Source: Eledone cirrhosa
Lineage: Eukaryota; Mollusca; Cephalopoda; Octopoda; Eledonidae
Direction: 5' to 3'
DNA length: 64,000 nt
Assembly: GCA_964016885.1 (NCBI GenBank)
Contig: OZ024743.1
Span: forward strand, 82,103,284 to 82,167,283
In this document: positions 32,831 to 43,300 of the stretch, one piece after another
Numbering within the stretch: the stretch's first letter is position 1
How the letters are laid out: each line of letters begins with the position of its first letter
Notes under the pieces: model-generated
Seen by the model: the letters and a program-made list of their open reading frames with translations, nothing else
The model's database searches: none
What the model was told of the DNA's origin: nothing
Made by a program: the position numbers and the translations under genes

Positions 32831-35800
32831 ACCTGAGTTATAGTGTTGTAGTGGTCCTGGGACAGGTTGGGTTACTGGAGTTATAGTGTTGTAGTGGTCC
32901 TGGGTCAGGTTGGGTTACTGGAGTTCTAGTGTTGCAGTGGTCCTGGGTCAGGTTGGGTTACTGGAGTTCTAGTGTTGTAGTGGTCCTGGGTCAGGTTGGG
33001 TTACTGGAGTTATAGTGCTGTAGTGGTCCTGGGTCAGGTTGGGTTACTGGAGTTCTAGTGTTGTAGTGGTCCTGGGTCATGTTAGGTTACTAGAGTTCTA
33101 GTGCTGTAGTGGTCCTGGGTCAGGTTAGGTTACTGGAGTTCTAGTGTTGTAGTGGTCCTGGGTCAGGTTGGGTTACTGGTGTTCTAGTGCTGTAGTGGTC
33201 CTGGGTCAGGTTGGGTTACTGGAGTTCTAGTGCTGTAGTGGTCCTGGGTCAGGTTGGGTTACTGGAGTTCTAGTGTTGTAGTGGTCCTGGGTCAGGTTGG
33301 GTTACTGGAGTTCTAGTGTTGTAGTGGCCCTGGGTCAGGTTGGGTTACTGGAGTTCTAGTGTTATAGTGGTCCTGGGTCAGGTTGGGTTACTGGAGTTCT
33401 ATTGTTGTAGTAGCCCTGGGTCAGGTTGGGTTACTGGATTTCTAGTGCTGTAGTGGTCCTGGGTCAGGTTGGGTTACTGGAGTTATAGTGCTGTAGTGGT
33501 CCTGGGTCAGGTTGGGTTACTGGAGTTATAGTGTTGTAGTGGTACTGGGTCAGGTTGGATTACTGGAGTTATAGTGCTGTAGTGGTCCTGGCTCAGGTTA
33601 GGTTACTGGAGTTATAGTGCTGTAGTGGTCCTGGGTCAGGTTGGGTTGCTGGAGTTATAGTGCTGTAATGGTCCTGGGTCAGTTTAGGTTACTGGAGTTA
33701 TAGTGCTGTAGTTGTCCTGGGTCAGGTTAGGTTACTGGAGTTATAGTGTTGTAGTGGTCCTGGGTCAGGTTAGGTTACTGGAGTTATATTGCTGTAGTTG
33801 TCCTGGGTCAGGTTGGGTTACTGGAGTTATAGTGCTGTAGTGGTCCTGGGTCAGGTTAGGTTACTGGAGTTATAGTGCTGTAGTTGTCCTGGGTCAGGTT
33901 AGGTTACTGGAGTTATAGTGCTGTAGTGGTCCTGGGTCAGGTCGGGTTACTGGAGTTCTAGTGTTGTAGTGATCCTGGTTCAGGTTGGGTTACTAGAGTT
34001 CTAGTGCTGTAGTGGTCCTGGGTCAGGTTAGGTTACTGGAGTTATAGTGCTGTAGTGGTCCTGGGTCAGGTTAGGTTACTGGAGTTATAGTGCTGTAGTG
34101 GCCCTGGCTCAGGTTAGGTTACTGGAGTTATAGTGTTGTAGTGGTCCTGGGTCAGGTTAGGTTACTGGAGTTCTAGTGCTGTAGTGGTCCTGGGTCAGGT
34201 TGGGTTACTGGAGTTATAGTGTTGTAGTGGTCCTGGGTCAGGTCGGGTTACTGGAGTTCTAGTGCTGTAGTGGTCCTGGGTCAGGTTAGGTTACTAGAGT
34301 TCTAGTGCTGTAGTGGTCCTGGGTCAGGTTAGGTTACTGGAGTTCTAGTGCTGTAGTGGTCCTGGGTCAGGTTGGGTTACTGGAGTTACAGTGTTGTAAT
34401 GGTCCTGGGTCAGGTTGGGTTACTGGAGTTATAGTGCTGTAGTGGTCCTGGGTCAGGTTGTGTTACTGGAGTTATAGTGCTGTAGTGGTCCTGGATCAGG
34501 TCGGGTTACTGGAGTTCTAGTGCTGTAGTGGTCCTGGGTCAGGTTGGGTTACTGGAGTTATAGTGTTGTAGTGGTCCTGGGTCAGGTCGGGTTACTGGAG
34601 TTCTAGTGCTGTAGTGGTCCTGGGTCAGGTTAGGTTACTAGAGTTCTAGTGCTGTAGTGGTCCTGGGTCAGGTTAGGTTACTGGAGTTCTAGTGCTGTAG
34701 TGGTCCTGGGTCAGGTTGGGTTACTGGAGTTATAGTGTTGTAGTGGTCCTGGGTCAGGTTGGGTTTCTGGAGTTATAGTGCTGTAGTGGTTCTGGGTCAG
34801 GTCGGGTTACTGGAGTTCTAGTGCTGCAGTGGTCCTGGGTCAGGTTAGGTTACTAGAGTTCTAGTGCTGTAGTAGTCCTGGGTCAGGTTAGGTTACTGGA
34901 GTTATAGTGTTGTAGTGGTCCTGGGTCAGGTTAGGTTACTGGAGTTATAGTGTTGTAGTGGTCCTGGGTCAGGTTAGGTTACTGGAGTTATAGTGCTGTA
35001 GTGGTCCTGGGTCAGGTCGGGTTACTGGAGTTCTAGTGTTGTAGTGATCCTGGTTCAGGTTGGGTTACTAGAGTTCTAGTGCTGTAGTGGTCCTGGGTCA
35101 GGTTAGGTTACAGGAGTTATAGTGCGGTAGTGGTCCTGGGTCAGGTTATGTTACTGGAGTTATAGTGCTGTAGTGGTCCTGGGTCAGGTTAGGTTACTGA
35201 AGTTATAGTGCTGTAGTGGTCCTGGGTCAGGTTAGGTTACTGGAGTTATAGTGCTGTAGTGGTCCTGGGTCAGGTTAGGTTACTGGAGTTATAGTGCTGT
35301 AGTGGTGCTTGCTCAGGTTAGGTTACTGGAGTTATAGTGCTGTAGTGGTCCTGGGTCAGGTTAGGTTACTGGAGTTCTAGTGCTGTAGTGGCCCTGGCTC
35401 AGGTTAGGTTACTGGAGTTATAGTGTTGTAGTGGTCCTGGGTCAGGTTAGGTTACTGGAGTTCTAGTGCTGTAGTGGTCCTGGGTCAGGTTGGGTTACTG
35501 GAGTTATAGTGTTGTAGTGGTCCTGGGTCAGGTCGGGTTACTGGAGTTCTAGTGCTGTAGTGGTCCTGGGTCAGGTTAGGTTACTAGAGTTCTAGTGCTG
35601 TAGTGGTCCTGGGTCAGGTTAGGTTACTGGAGTTCTAGTGCTGTAGTGGCCCTGGGTCAGGTTGGGTTACTGGAGTTATAGTGTTGTAGTGCTCCTGGGT
35701 CAGTCGGGATACTGGAGTTATAGTGCTGTAGTGGTCCTGGGTCAGGTCGGGTTACTGGAGTTCTAGTGCTGTAGTGGTCCTGGGTCAGATTGGGTTCCTG

Positions 35801-37216
35801 GAGTTATAGTCTTGTAGTGGTCCTGGGTCAGGTCGGGTTACTGGAGTTCTAGTGCTGTAGTGGTCCTGGGTCAGGTTAGGTTACTAGAGTTCTAGTGCTG
35901 TAGTGGTCCTGGGTCAGGTTAGGTTACTGGAGTTCTAGTGCTGTAGTGGTCCTGGGTCAGGTTGGGTTACTGGAGTTACAGTGTTGTAATGGTCCTGGGT
36001 CAGGTTGGGTTACTGGAGTTATAGTGCTGTAGTGGTCCTGGGTCAGGTTGTGTTACTGGAGTTATAGTGCTGTAGTGGTCCTGGGTCAGGTCGGGTTACT
36101 GGAGTTCTAGTGCTGTAGTGGTCCTGGGTCAGGTTGGGTTACTGGAGTTATAGTGTTGTAGTGGTCCTGGGTCAGGTCGGGTTACTGGAGTTCTAGTGCT
36201 GTAGTGGTCCTGGGTCAGGTTAGGTTACTAGAGTTCTAGTGCTGTAGTGGTCCTGGGTCAGGTTAGGTTACTGGAGTTCTAGTGCTGTAGTCGTCCTGGG
36301 TCAGGTCGGGTTACTGGAGTTCTAGTGTTGTAGTGATCCTGGTTCAGGTTGGGTTACTAGAGTTCTAGTGCTGTAGTGGTCCTGGGTCAGGTTAGGTTAC
36401 AGGAGTTATAGTGCGGTAGTGGTCCTGGGTTCAGGTTATGTTACTGGAGTTATAGTGCTGTAGTGGTCCTGGGTCAGGTTAGGTTACTGAAGTTATAGTG
36501 CTGTAGTGGTCCTGGGTCAGGTTAGGTTACTGGAGTTATAGTGCTGTAGTGGTCCTGGGTCAGGTTAGGTTACTGGAGTTATAGTGCTGTAGTGGTGCTT
36601 GCTCAGGTTAGGTTACTGGAGTTATAGTGCTGTAGTGGTCCTGGGTCAGGTTAGGTTACTGGAGTTCTAGTGCTGTAGTGGCCCTGGCTCAGGTTAGGTT
36701 ACTGGAGTTATAGTGTTGTAGTGGTCCTGGGTCAGGTTAGGTTACTGGAGTTCTAGTGCTGTAGTGGTCCTGGGTCAGGTTGGGTTACTGGAGTTATAGT
36801 GTTGTAGTGGTCCTGGGTCAGGTCGGGTTACTGGAGTTCTAGTGCTGTAGTGGTCCTGGGTCAGGTTAGGTTACTAGAGTTCTAGTGCTCTAGTGGTCCT
36901 GGGTCAGGTTAGGTTACTGGAGTTCTAGTGCTGTAGTGGCCCTGGGTCAGGTTGGGTTACTGGAGTTATAGTGTTGTAGTGCTCCTGGGTCAGGTCGGGA
37001 TACTGGAGTTATAGTGCTGTAGTGGTCCTGGGTCAGGTCGGGTTACTGGAGTTCTAGTGCTGTAGTGGTCCTGGGTCAGGTTGGGTTACTGGAGTTATAG
37101 TCTTGTAGTGGTCCTGGGTCAGGTCGGGTTACTGGAGTTCTAGTGCTGTAGTGGTCCTGGGTCAGGTTAGGTTACTAGAGTTCTAGTGCTGTAGTGGTCC
37201 TGGGTCAGGTTAGGTT
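32831..37216 (+). repeat. 102-monomer higher-order unit epsilon, copy 2
   Basis: Tandem copy of 28,531-32,830, near-identical on reading. Shared rare changes include GGGACAGG, GTTGCAGTGG, the 42-bp monomer (35,687) and the 44-bp monomer (36,417). Differences seen: two extra monomers near 33,665-33,775 with GTAATGG and CAGTTTAGG, and GGGTCAGG at about 34,622 where copy 1 has GGGACAGG (30,238). Markers TACAGTGTTGTAATGG lie at 34388 and 35978, GCTTGCTC at 35307 and 36597. Confidence 0.9.
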
Positions 37217-39150
37217 ACTGGAGTTCTAGTGCTGTAGTGGTCCTGGGTCAGGTTGGGTTACTGGAGTTACAGTGTTGTAATGGTCCTGGGTCAGGTTGGG
37301 TTACTGGAGTTATAGTACTGTAGTGGTCCTGGGTCAGGTTGTGTTACTGGAGTTATAGTGCTGTAGTGGTCCTGGATCAGGTCGGGTTACTGGAGTTCTA
37401 GTGCTGTAGTGGTCCTGGGTCAGGTTGGGTTACTGGAGTTATAGTGTTGTAGTGGTCCTGGGTCAGGTCGGGTTACTGGAGTTCTAGTGCTGTAGTGGTC
37501 CTGGGTCAGGTTAGGTTACTAGAGTTCTAGTGCTGTAGTGGTCCTGGGTCAGGTTAGGTTACTGGAGTTCTAGTGCTGTAGTGGTCCTGGGTCAGGTTGG
37601 GTTACTGGAGTTATAGTGTTGTAGTGGTCCTGGGTCAGGTTGGGTTTCTGGAGTTATAGTGCTGTAGTGGTTCTGGGTCAGGTCGGGTTACTGGAGTTCT
37701 AGTGCTGCAGTGGTCCTGGGTCAGGTTAGGTTACTAGAGTTCTAGTGCTGTAGTAGTCCTGGGTCAGGTTAGGTTACTGGAGTTATAGTGTTGTAGTGGT
37801 CCTGGGTCAGGTTAGGTTACTGGAGTTATAGTGTTGTAGTGGTCCTGGGTCAGGTTAGGTTACTGGAGTTATAGTGCTGTAGTGGTCCTGGGTCAGGTCG
37901 GGTTACTGGAGTTCTAGTGTTGTAGTGATCCTGGTTCAGGTTGGGTTACTAGAGTTCTAGTGCTGTAGTGGTCCTGGGTCAGGTTAGGTTACAGGAGTTA
38001 TAGTGCGGTAGTGGTCCTGGGTCAGGTTATGTTACTGGAGTTATAGTGCTGTAGTGGTCCTGGGTCAGGTTAGGTTACTGAAGTTATAGTGCTGTAGTGG
38101 TCCTGGGTCAGGTTAGGTTACTGGAGTTATAGTGCTGTAGTGGTCCTGGGTCAGGTTAGGTTACTGGAGTTATAGTGCTGTAGTGGTGCTTGCTCAGGTT
38201 AGGTTACTGGAGTTATAGTGCTGTAGTGGTCCTGGGTCAGGTTAGGTTACTGGAGTTCTAGTGCTGTAGTGGCCCTGGCTCAGGTTAGGTTACTGGAGTT
38301 ATAGTGTTGTAGTGGTCCTGGGTCAGGTTAGGTTACTGGAGTTCTAGTGCTGTAGTGGTCCTGGGTCAGGTTGGGTTACTGGAGTTATAGTGTTGTAGTG
38401 GTCCTGGGTCAGGTCGGGTTACTGGAGTTCTAGTGCTGTAGTGGTCCTGGGTCAGGTTAGGTTACTAGAGTTCTAGTGCTGTAGTGGTCCTGGGTCAGGT
38501 TAGGTTACTGGAGTTCTAGTGCTGTAGTGGCCCTGGGTCAGGTTGGGTTACTGGAGTTATAGTGTTGTAGTGCTCCTGGGTCAGTCGGGATACTGGAGTT
38601 ATAGTGCTGTAGTGGTCCTGGGTCAGGTCGGGTTACTGGAGTTCTAGTGCTGTAGTGGTCCTGGGTCAGATTGGGTTCCTGGAGTTATAGTCTTGTAGTG
38701 GTCCTGGGTCAGGTCGGGTTACTGGAGTTCTAGTGCTGTAGTGGTCCTGGGTCAGGTTAGGTTACTAGAGTTCTAGTGCTGTAGTGGTCCTGGGTCAGGT
38801 TAGGTTACTGGAGTTCTAGTGCTGTAGTGGTCCTGGGTCAGGTTGGGTTACTGGAGTTACAGTGTTGTAATGGTCCTGGGTCAGGTTGGGTTACTGGAGT
38901 TATAGTGCTGTAGTGGTCCTGGGTCAGGTTGTGTTACTGGAGTTATAGTGCTGTAGTGGTCCTGGGTCAGGTCGGGTTACTGGAGTTCTAGTGCTGTAGT
39001 GGTCCTGGGTCAGGTTGGGTTACTGGAGTTATAGTGTTGTAGTGGTCCTGGGTCAGGTCGGGTTACTGGAGTTCTAGTGCTGTAGTGGTCCTGGGTCAGG
39101 TTAGGTTACTAGAGTTCTAGTGCTGTAGTGGTCCTGGGTCAGGTTAGGTT
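37217..39150 (+). repeat. Epsilon copy 3, partial (about 45 monomers)
   Basis: Matches 34,336-36,269 of copy 2 at a shift of 2,881 bases (67 monomers), with TACAGTGTTGTAATGG at 37269 and 38859 spaced 1,590 as in both earlier copies. A private change is TATAGTACTG at about 37,314. After about 39,150 it departs: copy 2 continues to a GTCGTCC monomer whereas here ACTAGAG and GTAGTCC follow. The unit is truncated at both sides relative to copies 1 and 2. Confidence 0.85.
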
Positions 39151-40424
39151 ACTAGAGTTCTAGTGCTGTAGTAGTCCTGGGTCAGGTTAGGTTACTGGAG
39201 TTATAGTGTTGTAGTGGTCCTGGGTCAGGTTAGGTTACTGGAGTTATAGTGTTGTAGTGGTCCTGGGTCAGGTCGGGTTACTGGAGTTCTAGTGTTGTAG
39301 TGGTCCTGGGTCAGGTTGGGTTACTGGAGTTCTAGTGTTGTAGTGGTCCTGGGTCAGGTTGGGTAACTGGAGTTCTAGTGTTGTAGTGGTCCTGGGTCAG
39401 GTTGGGTTACTGGAGTTATAGTGCTGTAGTGGTCCTGGGTCAGGTTAGGTTATTAGAGTTCTAGTGCTGTAGTTGTCCTGGGTCAGGTTAGGTTACTGGA
39501 GTTATAGTGCTGTAGTGGTCATGGGTCAGGTCGGGTTACTGGAGTTCTAGTGTTGTAGTGATCCTGGGTCAGGTTGGGTTACTGGAGTTATAGTGTTGTA
39601 GTGGTACTGGGTCAGGTTGGATTACTGGAGTTATAGTGCTGTAGTGGTCCTGGCTCAGGTTAGGTTACTGGAGTTATAGTGCTGTAGTGGTCCTGGGTCA
39701 GGTTGGGTTGCTGGAGTTATAGTGCTGTAGTGGTCCTGGGTCAGGTTAGGTTACTGGAGTTATATTGCTGTAGTTGTCCTGGGTCAGGTTGGGTTACTGG
39801 AGTTATAGTGCTGTAGTGGTCCTGGGTCAGGTTAGGTTACTGGAGTTATAGTGCTGTAGTTGTCCTGGGTCAGGTTAGGTTACTGGAGTTATAGTGCTGT
39901 AGTGGTCCTGGGTCAGGTCGGGTTACTGGAGTTCTAGTGTTGTAGTGATCCTGGTTCAGGTTGGGTTACTAGAGTTCTAGTGCTGTAGTGGTCCTGGGTC
40001 AGGTTAGGTTACTGGAGTTATAGTGCTGTAGTGGTCCTGGGTCAGGTTAGGTTACTGGAGTTATAGTGCTGTAGTGGTGCTTGCTCAGGTTAGGTTACTG
40101 GAGTTATAGTGCTGTAGTGGTCCTGGGTCAGGTTAGGTTACTGGAGTTATAGTGCTGTAGTGGTCCTGGGTCAGGTTAGGTTACTGGAGTTATAGTGCTG
40201 TAGTGGTGCTTGCTCAGGTTAGGTTACTGGAGTTATAGTGCTGTAGTGGTCCTGGGTCAGGTTAGGTTACTGGAGTTCTAGTGCTGTAGTGGCCCTGGCT
40301 CAGGTTAGGTTACTGGAGTTATAGTGTTGTAGTGGTCCTGGGTCAGGTTAGGTTACTGGAGTTCTAGTGCTGTAGTGGTCCTGGGTCAGGTTGGGTTACT
40401 GGAGTTATAGTTTTGTAGTGGTCC
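39151..40424 (+). repeat. Satellite with a 129-bp trimer duplication
   Basis: Starts with monomers also found near 27,560-27,960 (GTAGTCC, GGGTAACTGG at about 39,362), then joins the GGATTAC stretch (39621, 6,062 bases after 33559). A three-monomer piece ending in GCTTGCTC is tandemly doubled (40079 and 40208, 129 bases apart), the only place where two of these markers are so close. Confidence 0.8.
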
Positions 40425-41326
40425 TGGGTCAGGTCGGGTTACTGGAGTTCTAGTGCTGTAGTGGTCCTGGGTCAGGTTAGGTTACTAGAGTTCTAGTGCT
40501 CTAGTGGTCCTGGGTCAGGTTAGGTTACTGGAGTTCTAGTGCTGTAGTGGCCCTGGGTCAGGTTGGGTTACTGGAGTTATAGTGTTGTAGTGCTCCTGGG
40601 TCAGGTCGGGATACTGGAGTTATAGTGCTGTAGTGGTCCTGGGTCAGGTCGGGTTACTGGAGTTCTAGTGCTGTAGTGGTCCTGGGTCAGATTGGGTTAC
40701 TGGAGTTATAGTGTTGTAGTGGTGCTGGGTCAGGTCGGGTTACTGGAGTTATAGTCTTGTAGTGGTCCTGGGTCAGGTCGGGTTACTGGAGTTCTAGTGC
40801 TGTAGTGGTCCTGGGTCAGGTTAGGTTACTGGAGTTCTAGTGCTGTAGTGGTCCTGGGTCAGGTTGGGTTACTGGAGTTACAGTGTTGTAATGGTCCTGG
40901 GTCAGGTTGGGTTACTGGAGTTATAGTGCTGTAGTGGTCCTGGGTCAGGTTGTGTTACTGGAGTTATAGTGTTGTAGTGGTCCTGGGTCAGGTCGGGTTA
41001 CTGGAGTTCTAGTGCTGTAGTGGTCCTGGGTCAGGTTAGGTTACTAGAGTTCTAGTGCTGTAGTGGTCCTGGGTCAGGTTAGGTTACTGGAGTTCTAGTG
41101 CTGTAGTGGTCCTGGGTCAGGTTGGGTTACTGGAGTTATAGTGTTGTAGTGGTCCTGGGTCAGGTCGGGTTACTGGAGTTCTAGTGCTGTAGTGGTCCTG
41201 GGTCAGGTTAGGTTACTAGAGTTCTAGTGCTGTAGTGGTCCTGGGTCAGGTTAGGTTACTGGAGTTATAGTGTTGTAGTGGTCCTGGGTCAGGTTAGGTT
41301 ACTGGAGTTATAGTGTTGTAGTGGTC
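40425..41326 (+). repeat. 21-monomer (903-bp) tandem duplication zeta, copy 1
   Basis: Twenty-one monomers directly repeated at 41,328. Matching markers: GCTCTAGTGG 40498/41401 and TACAGTGTTGTAATGG 40880/41783, each 903 bases apart. It includes GTGCTCCTGGGTCAGGTCGGGATAC, CAGATTGGG, GTGGTGCTGGG and GTCTTGTAG. Reading the two copies side by side I found no difference until GCTCTAG becomes GCTGTAG after the second copy (about 42,305). Confidence 0.88.
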
Positions 41327-41327
41327 C

Positions 41328-42303
41328 TGGGTCAGGTCGGGTTACTGGAGTTCTAGTGCTGTAGTGGTCCTGGGTCAGGTTAGGTTACTAGAGTTCTAGT
41401 GCTCTAGTGGTCCTGGGTCAGGTTAGGTTACTGGAGTTCTAGTGCTGTAGTGGCCCTGGGTCAGGTTGGGTTACTGGAGTTATAGTGTTGTAGTGCTCCT
41501 GGGTCAGGTCGGGATACTGGAGTTATAGTGCTGTAGTGGTCCTGGGTCAGGTCGGGTTACTGGAGTTCTAGTGCTGTAGTGGTCCTGGGTCAGATTGGGT
41601 TACTGGAGTTATAGTGTTGTAGTGGTGCTGGGTCAGGTCGGGTTACTGGAGTTATAGTCTTGTAGTGGTCCTGGGTCAGGTCGGGTTACTGGAGTTCTAG
41701 TGCTGTAGTGGTCCTGGGTCAGGTTAGGTTACTGGAGTTCTAGTGCTGTAGTGGTCCTGGGTCAGGTTGGGTTACTGGAGTTACAGTGTTGTAATGGTCC
41801 TGGGTCAGGTTGGGTTACTGGAGTTATAGTGCTGTAGTGGTCCTGGGTCAGGTTGTGTTACTGGAGTTATAGTGTTGTAGTGGTCCTGGGTCAGGTCGGG
41901 TTACTGGAGTTCTAGTGCTGTAGTGGTCCTGGGTCAGGTTAGGTTACTAGAGTTCTAGTGCTGTAGTGGTCCTGGGTCAGGTTAGGTTACTGGAGTTCTA
42001 GTGCTGTAGTGGTCCTGGGTCAGGTTGGGTTACTGGAGTTATAGTGTTGTAGTGGTCCTGGGTCAGGTCGGGTTACTGGAGTTCTAGTGCTGTAGTGGTC
42101 CTGGGTCAGGTTAGGTTACTAGAGTTCTAGTGCTGTAGTGGTCCTGGGTCAGGTTAGGTTACTGGAGTTATAGTGTTGTAGTGGTCCTGGGTCAGGTTAG
42201 GTTACTGGAGTTATAGTGTTGTAGTGGTCCTGGGTCAGGTCGGGTTACTGGAGTTCTAGTGCTGTAGTGGTCCTGGGTCAGGTTAGGTTACTAGAGTTCT
42301 AGT
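41328..42303 (+). repeat. 21-monomer tandem duplication zeta, copy 2
   Basis: Second copy of the preceding 903-bp unit plus the beginning of a third passage that soon diverges. The apparent absence of substitutions across some 900 bases, in an array where neighbouring monomers differ at several sites, marks this as one of the youngest events in the window, or as an assembly duplication. Confidence 0.87.
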
Positions 42304-43300
42304 GCTGTAGTGGTCCTGGGTCAGGTTAGGTTACTGGAGTTCTAGTGCTGTAGTGGTCCTGGGTCAGGTTGGGTTACTGGAGTTATAGAGTTGTAGTGGT
42401 CCTGGGTCAGGTCGGGTTACTGGAGTTCTAGTGCTGTAGTGGTCCCGGGTCAGGTTAGGTTACTAGAGTTCTAGTGCTGTAGTGGTCCTGGGTCAGGTTA
42501 GGTTACTGGAGTTCTAGTGCTGTAGTGGTCCTGGGTCAGGTTGGGTTACTGGAGTTATAGTGTTGTAGTGGTCCTGGGTCAGGTTGGGTTTCTGGAGTTA
42601 TAGTGCTGTAGTGGTTCTGGGTCAGGTCGGGTTACTGGAGTTCTAGTGCTGCAGTGGTCCTGGGTCAGGTTAGGTTACTAGAGTTCTAGTGCTGTAGTAG
42701 ACCTGGGTCAGGTTAGGTTACTGGAGTTATAGTGTTGTAGTGGTCCTGGGTCAGGTTAGGTTACTGGAGTTATAGTGTTGTAGTGGTCCTGGGTCAGGTT
42801 AGGTTACTGGAGTTATAGTGCTGTAGTGGTCCTGGGTCAGGTCGGGTTACTGGAGTTCTAGTGTTGTAGTGATCCTGGTTCAGGTTGGGTTACTAGAGTT
42901 CTAGTGCTGTAGTGGTCCTGGGTCAGGTTAGGTTACAGGAGTTATAGTGCGGTAGTGGTCCTGGGTCAGGTTATGTTACTGGAGTTATAGTGCTGTAGTG
43001 GTCCTGGGTCAGGTTAGGTTACTGAAGTTATAGTGCTGTAGTGGTCCTGGGTCAGGTTAGGTTACTGGAGTTATAGTGCTGTAGTGGTCCTGGGTCAGGT
43101 TAGGTTACTGGAGTTATAGTGCTGTAGTGGTGCTTGCTCAGGTTAGGTTACTGGAGTTATAGTGCTGTAGTGGTCCTGGGTCAGGTTAGGTTACTGGAGT
43201 TCTAGTGCTGTAGTGGCCCTGGCTCAGGTTAGGTTACTGGAGTTATAGTGTTGTAGTGGTCCTGGGTCAGGTTAGGTTACTGGAGTTCTAGTGCTGTAGT
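42304..43300 (+). repeat. Satellite between zeta and eta units
   Basis: Starts with 172-bp cassettes (one with TTATAGAGTTG near 42,384 and GTCCCGGG near 42,445) and then follows epsilon: GTTTCTGG, GCTGCAGTGG, GTGCGGTAG (near 42,950), TTACTGAAG and GCTTGCTC (43132). It looks like a fourth, partial epsilon-type segment matching about 37,600-38,300. Confidence 0.78.
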
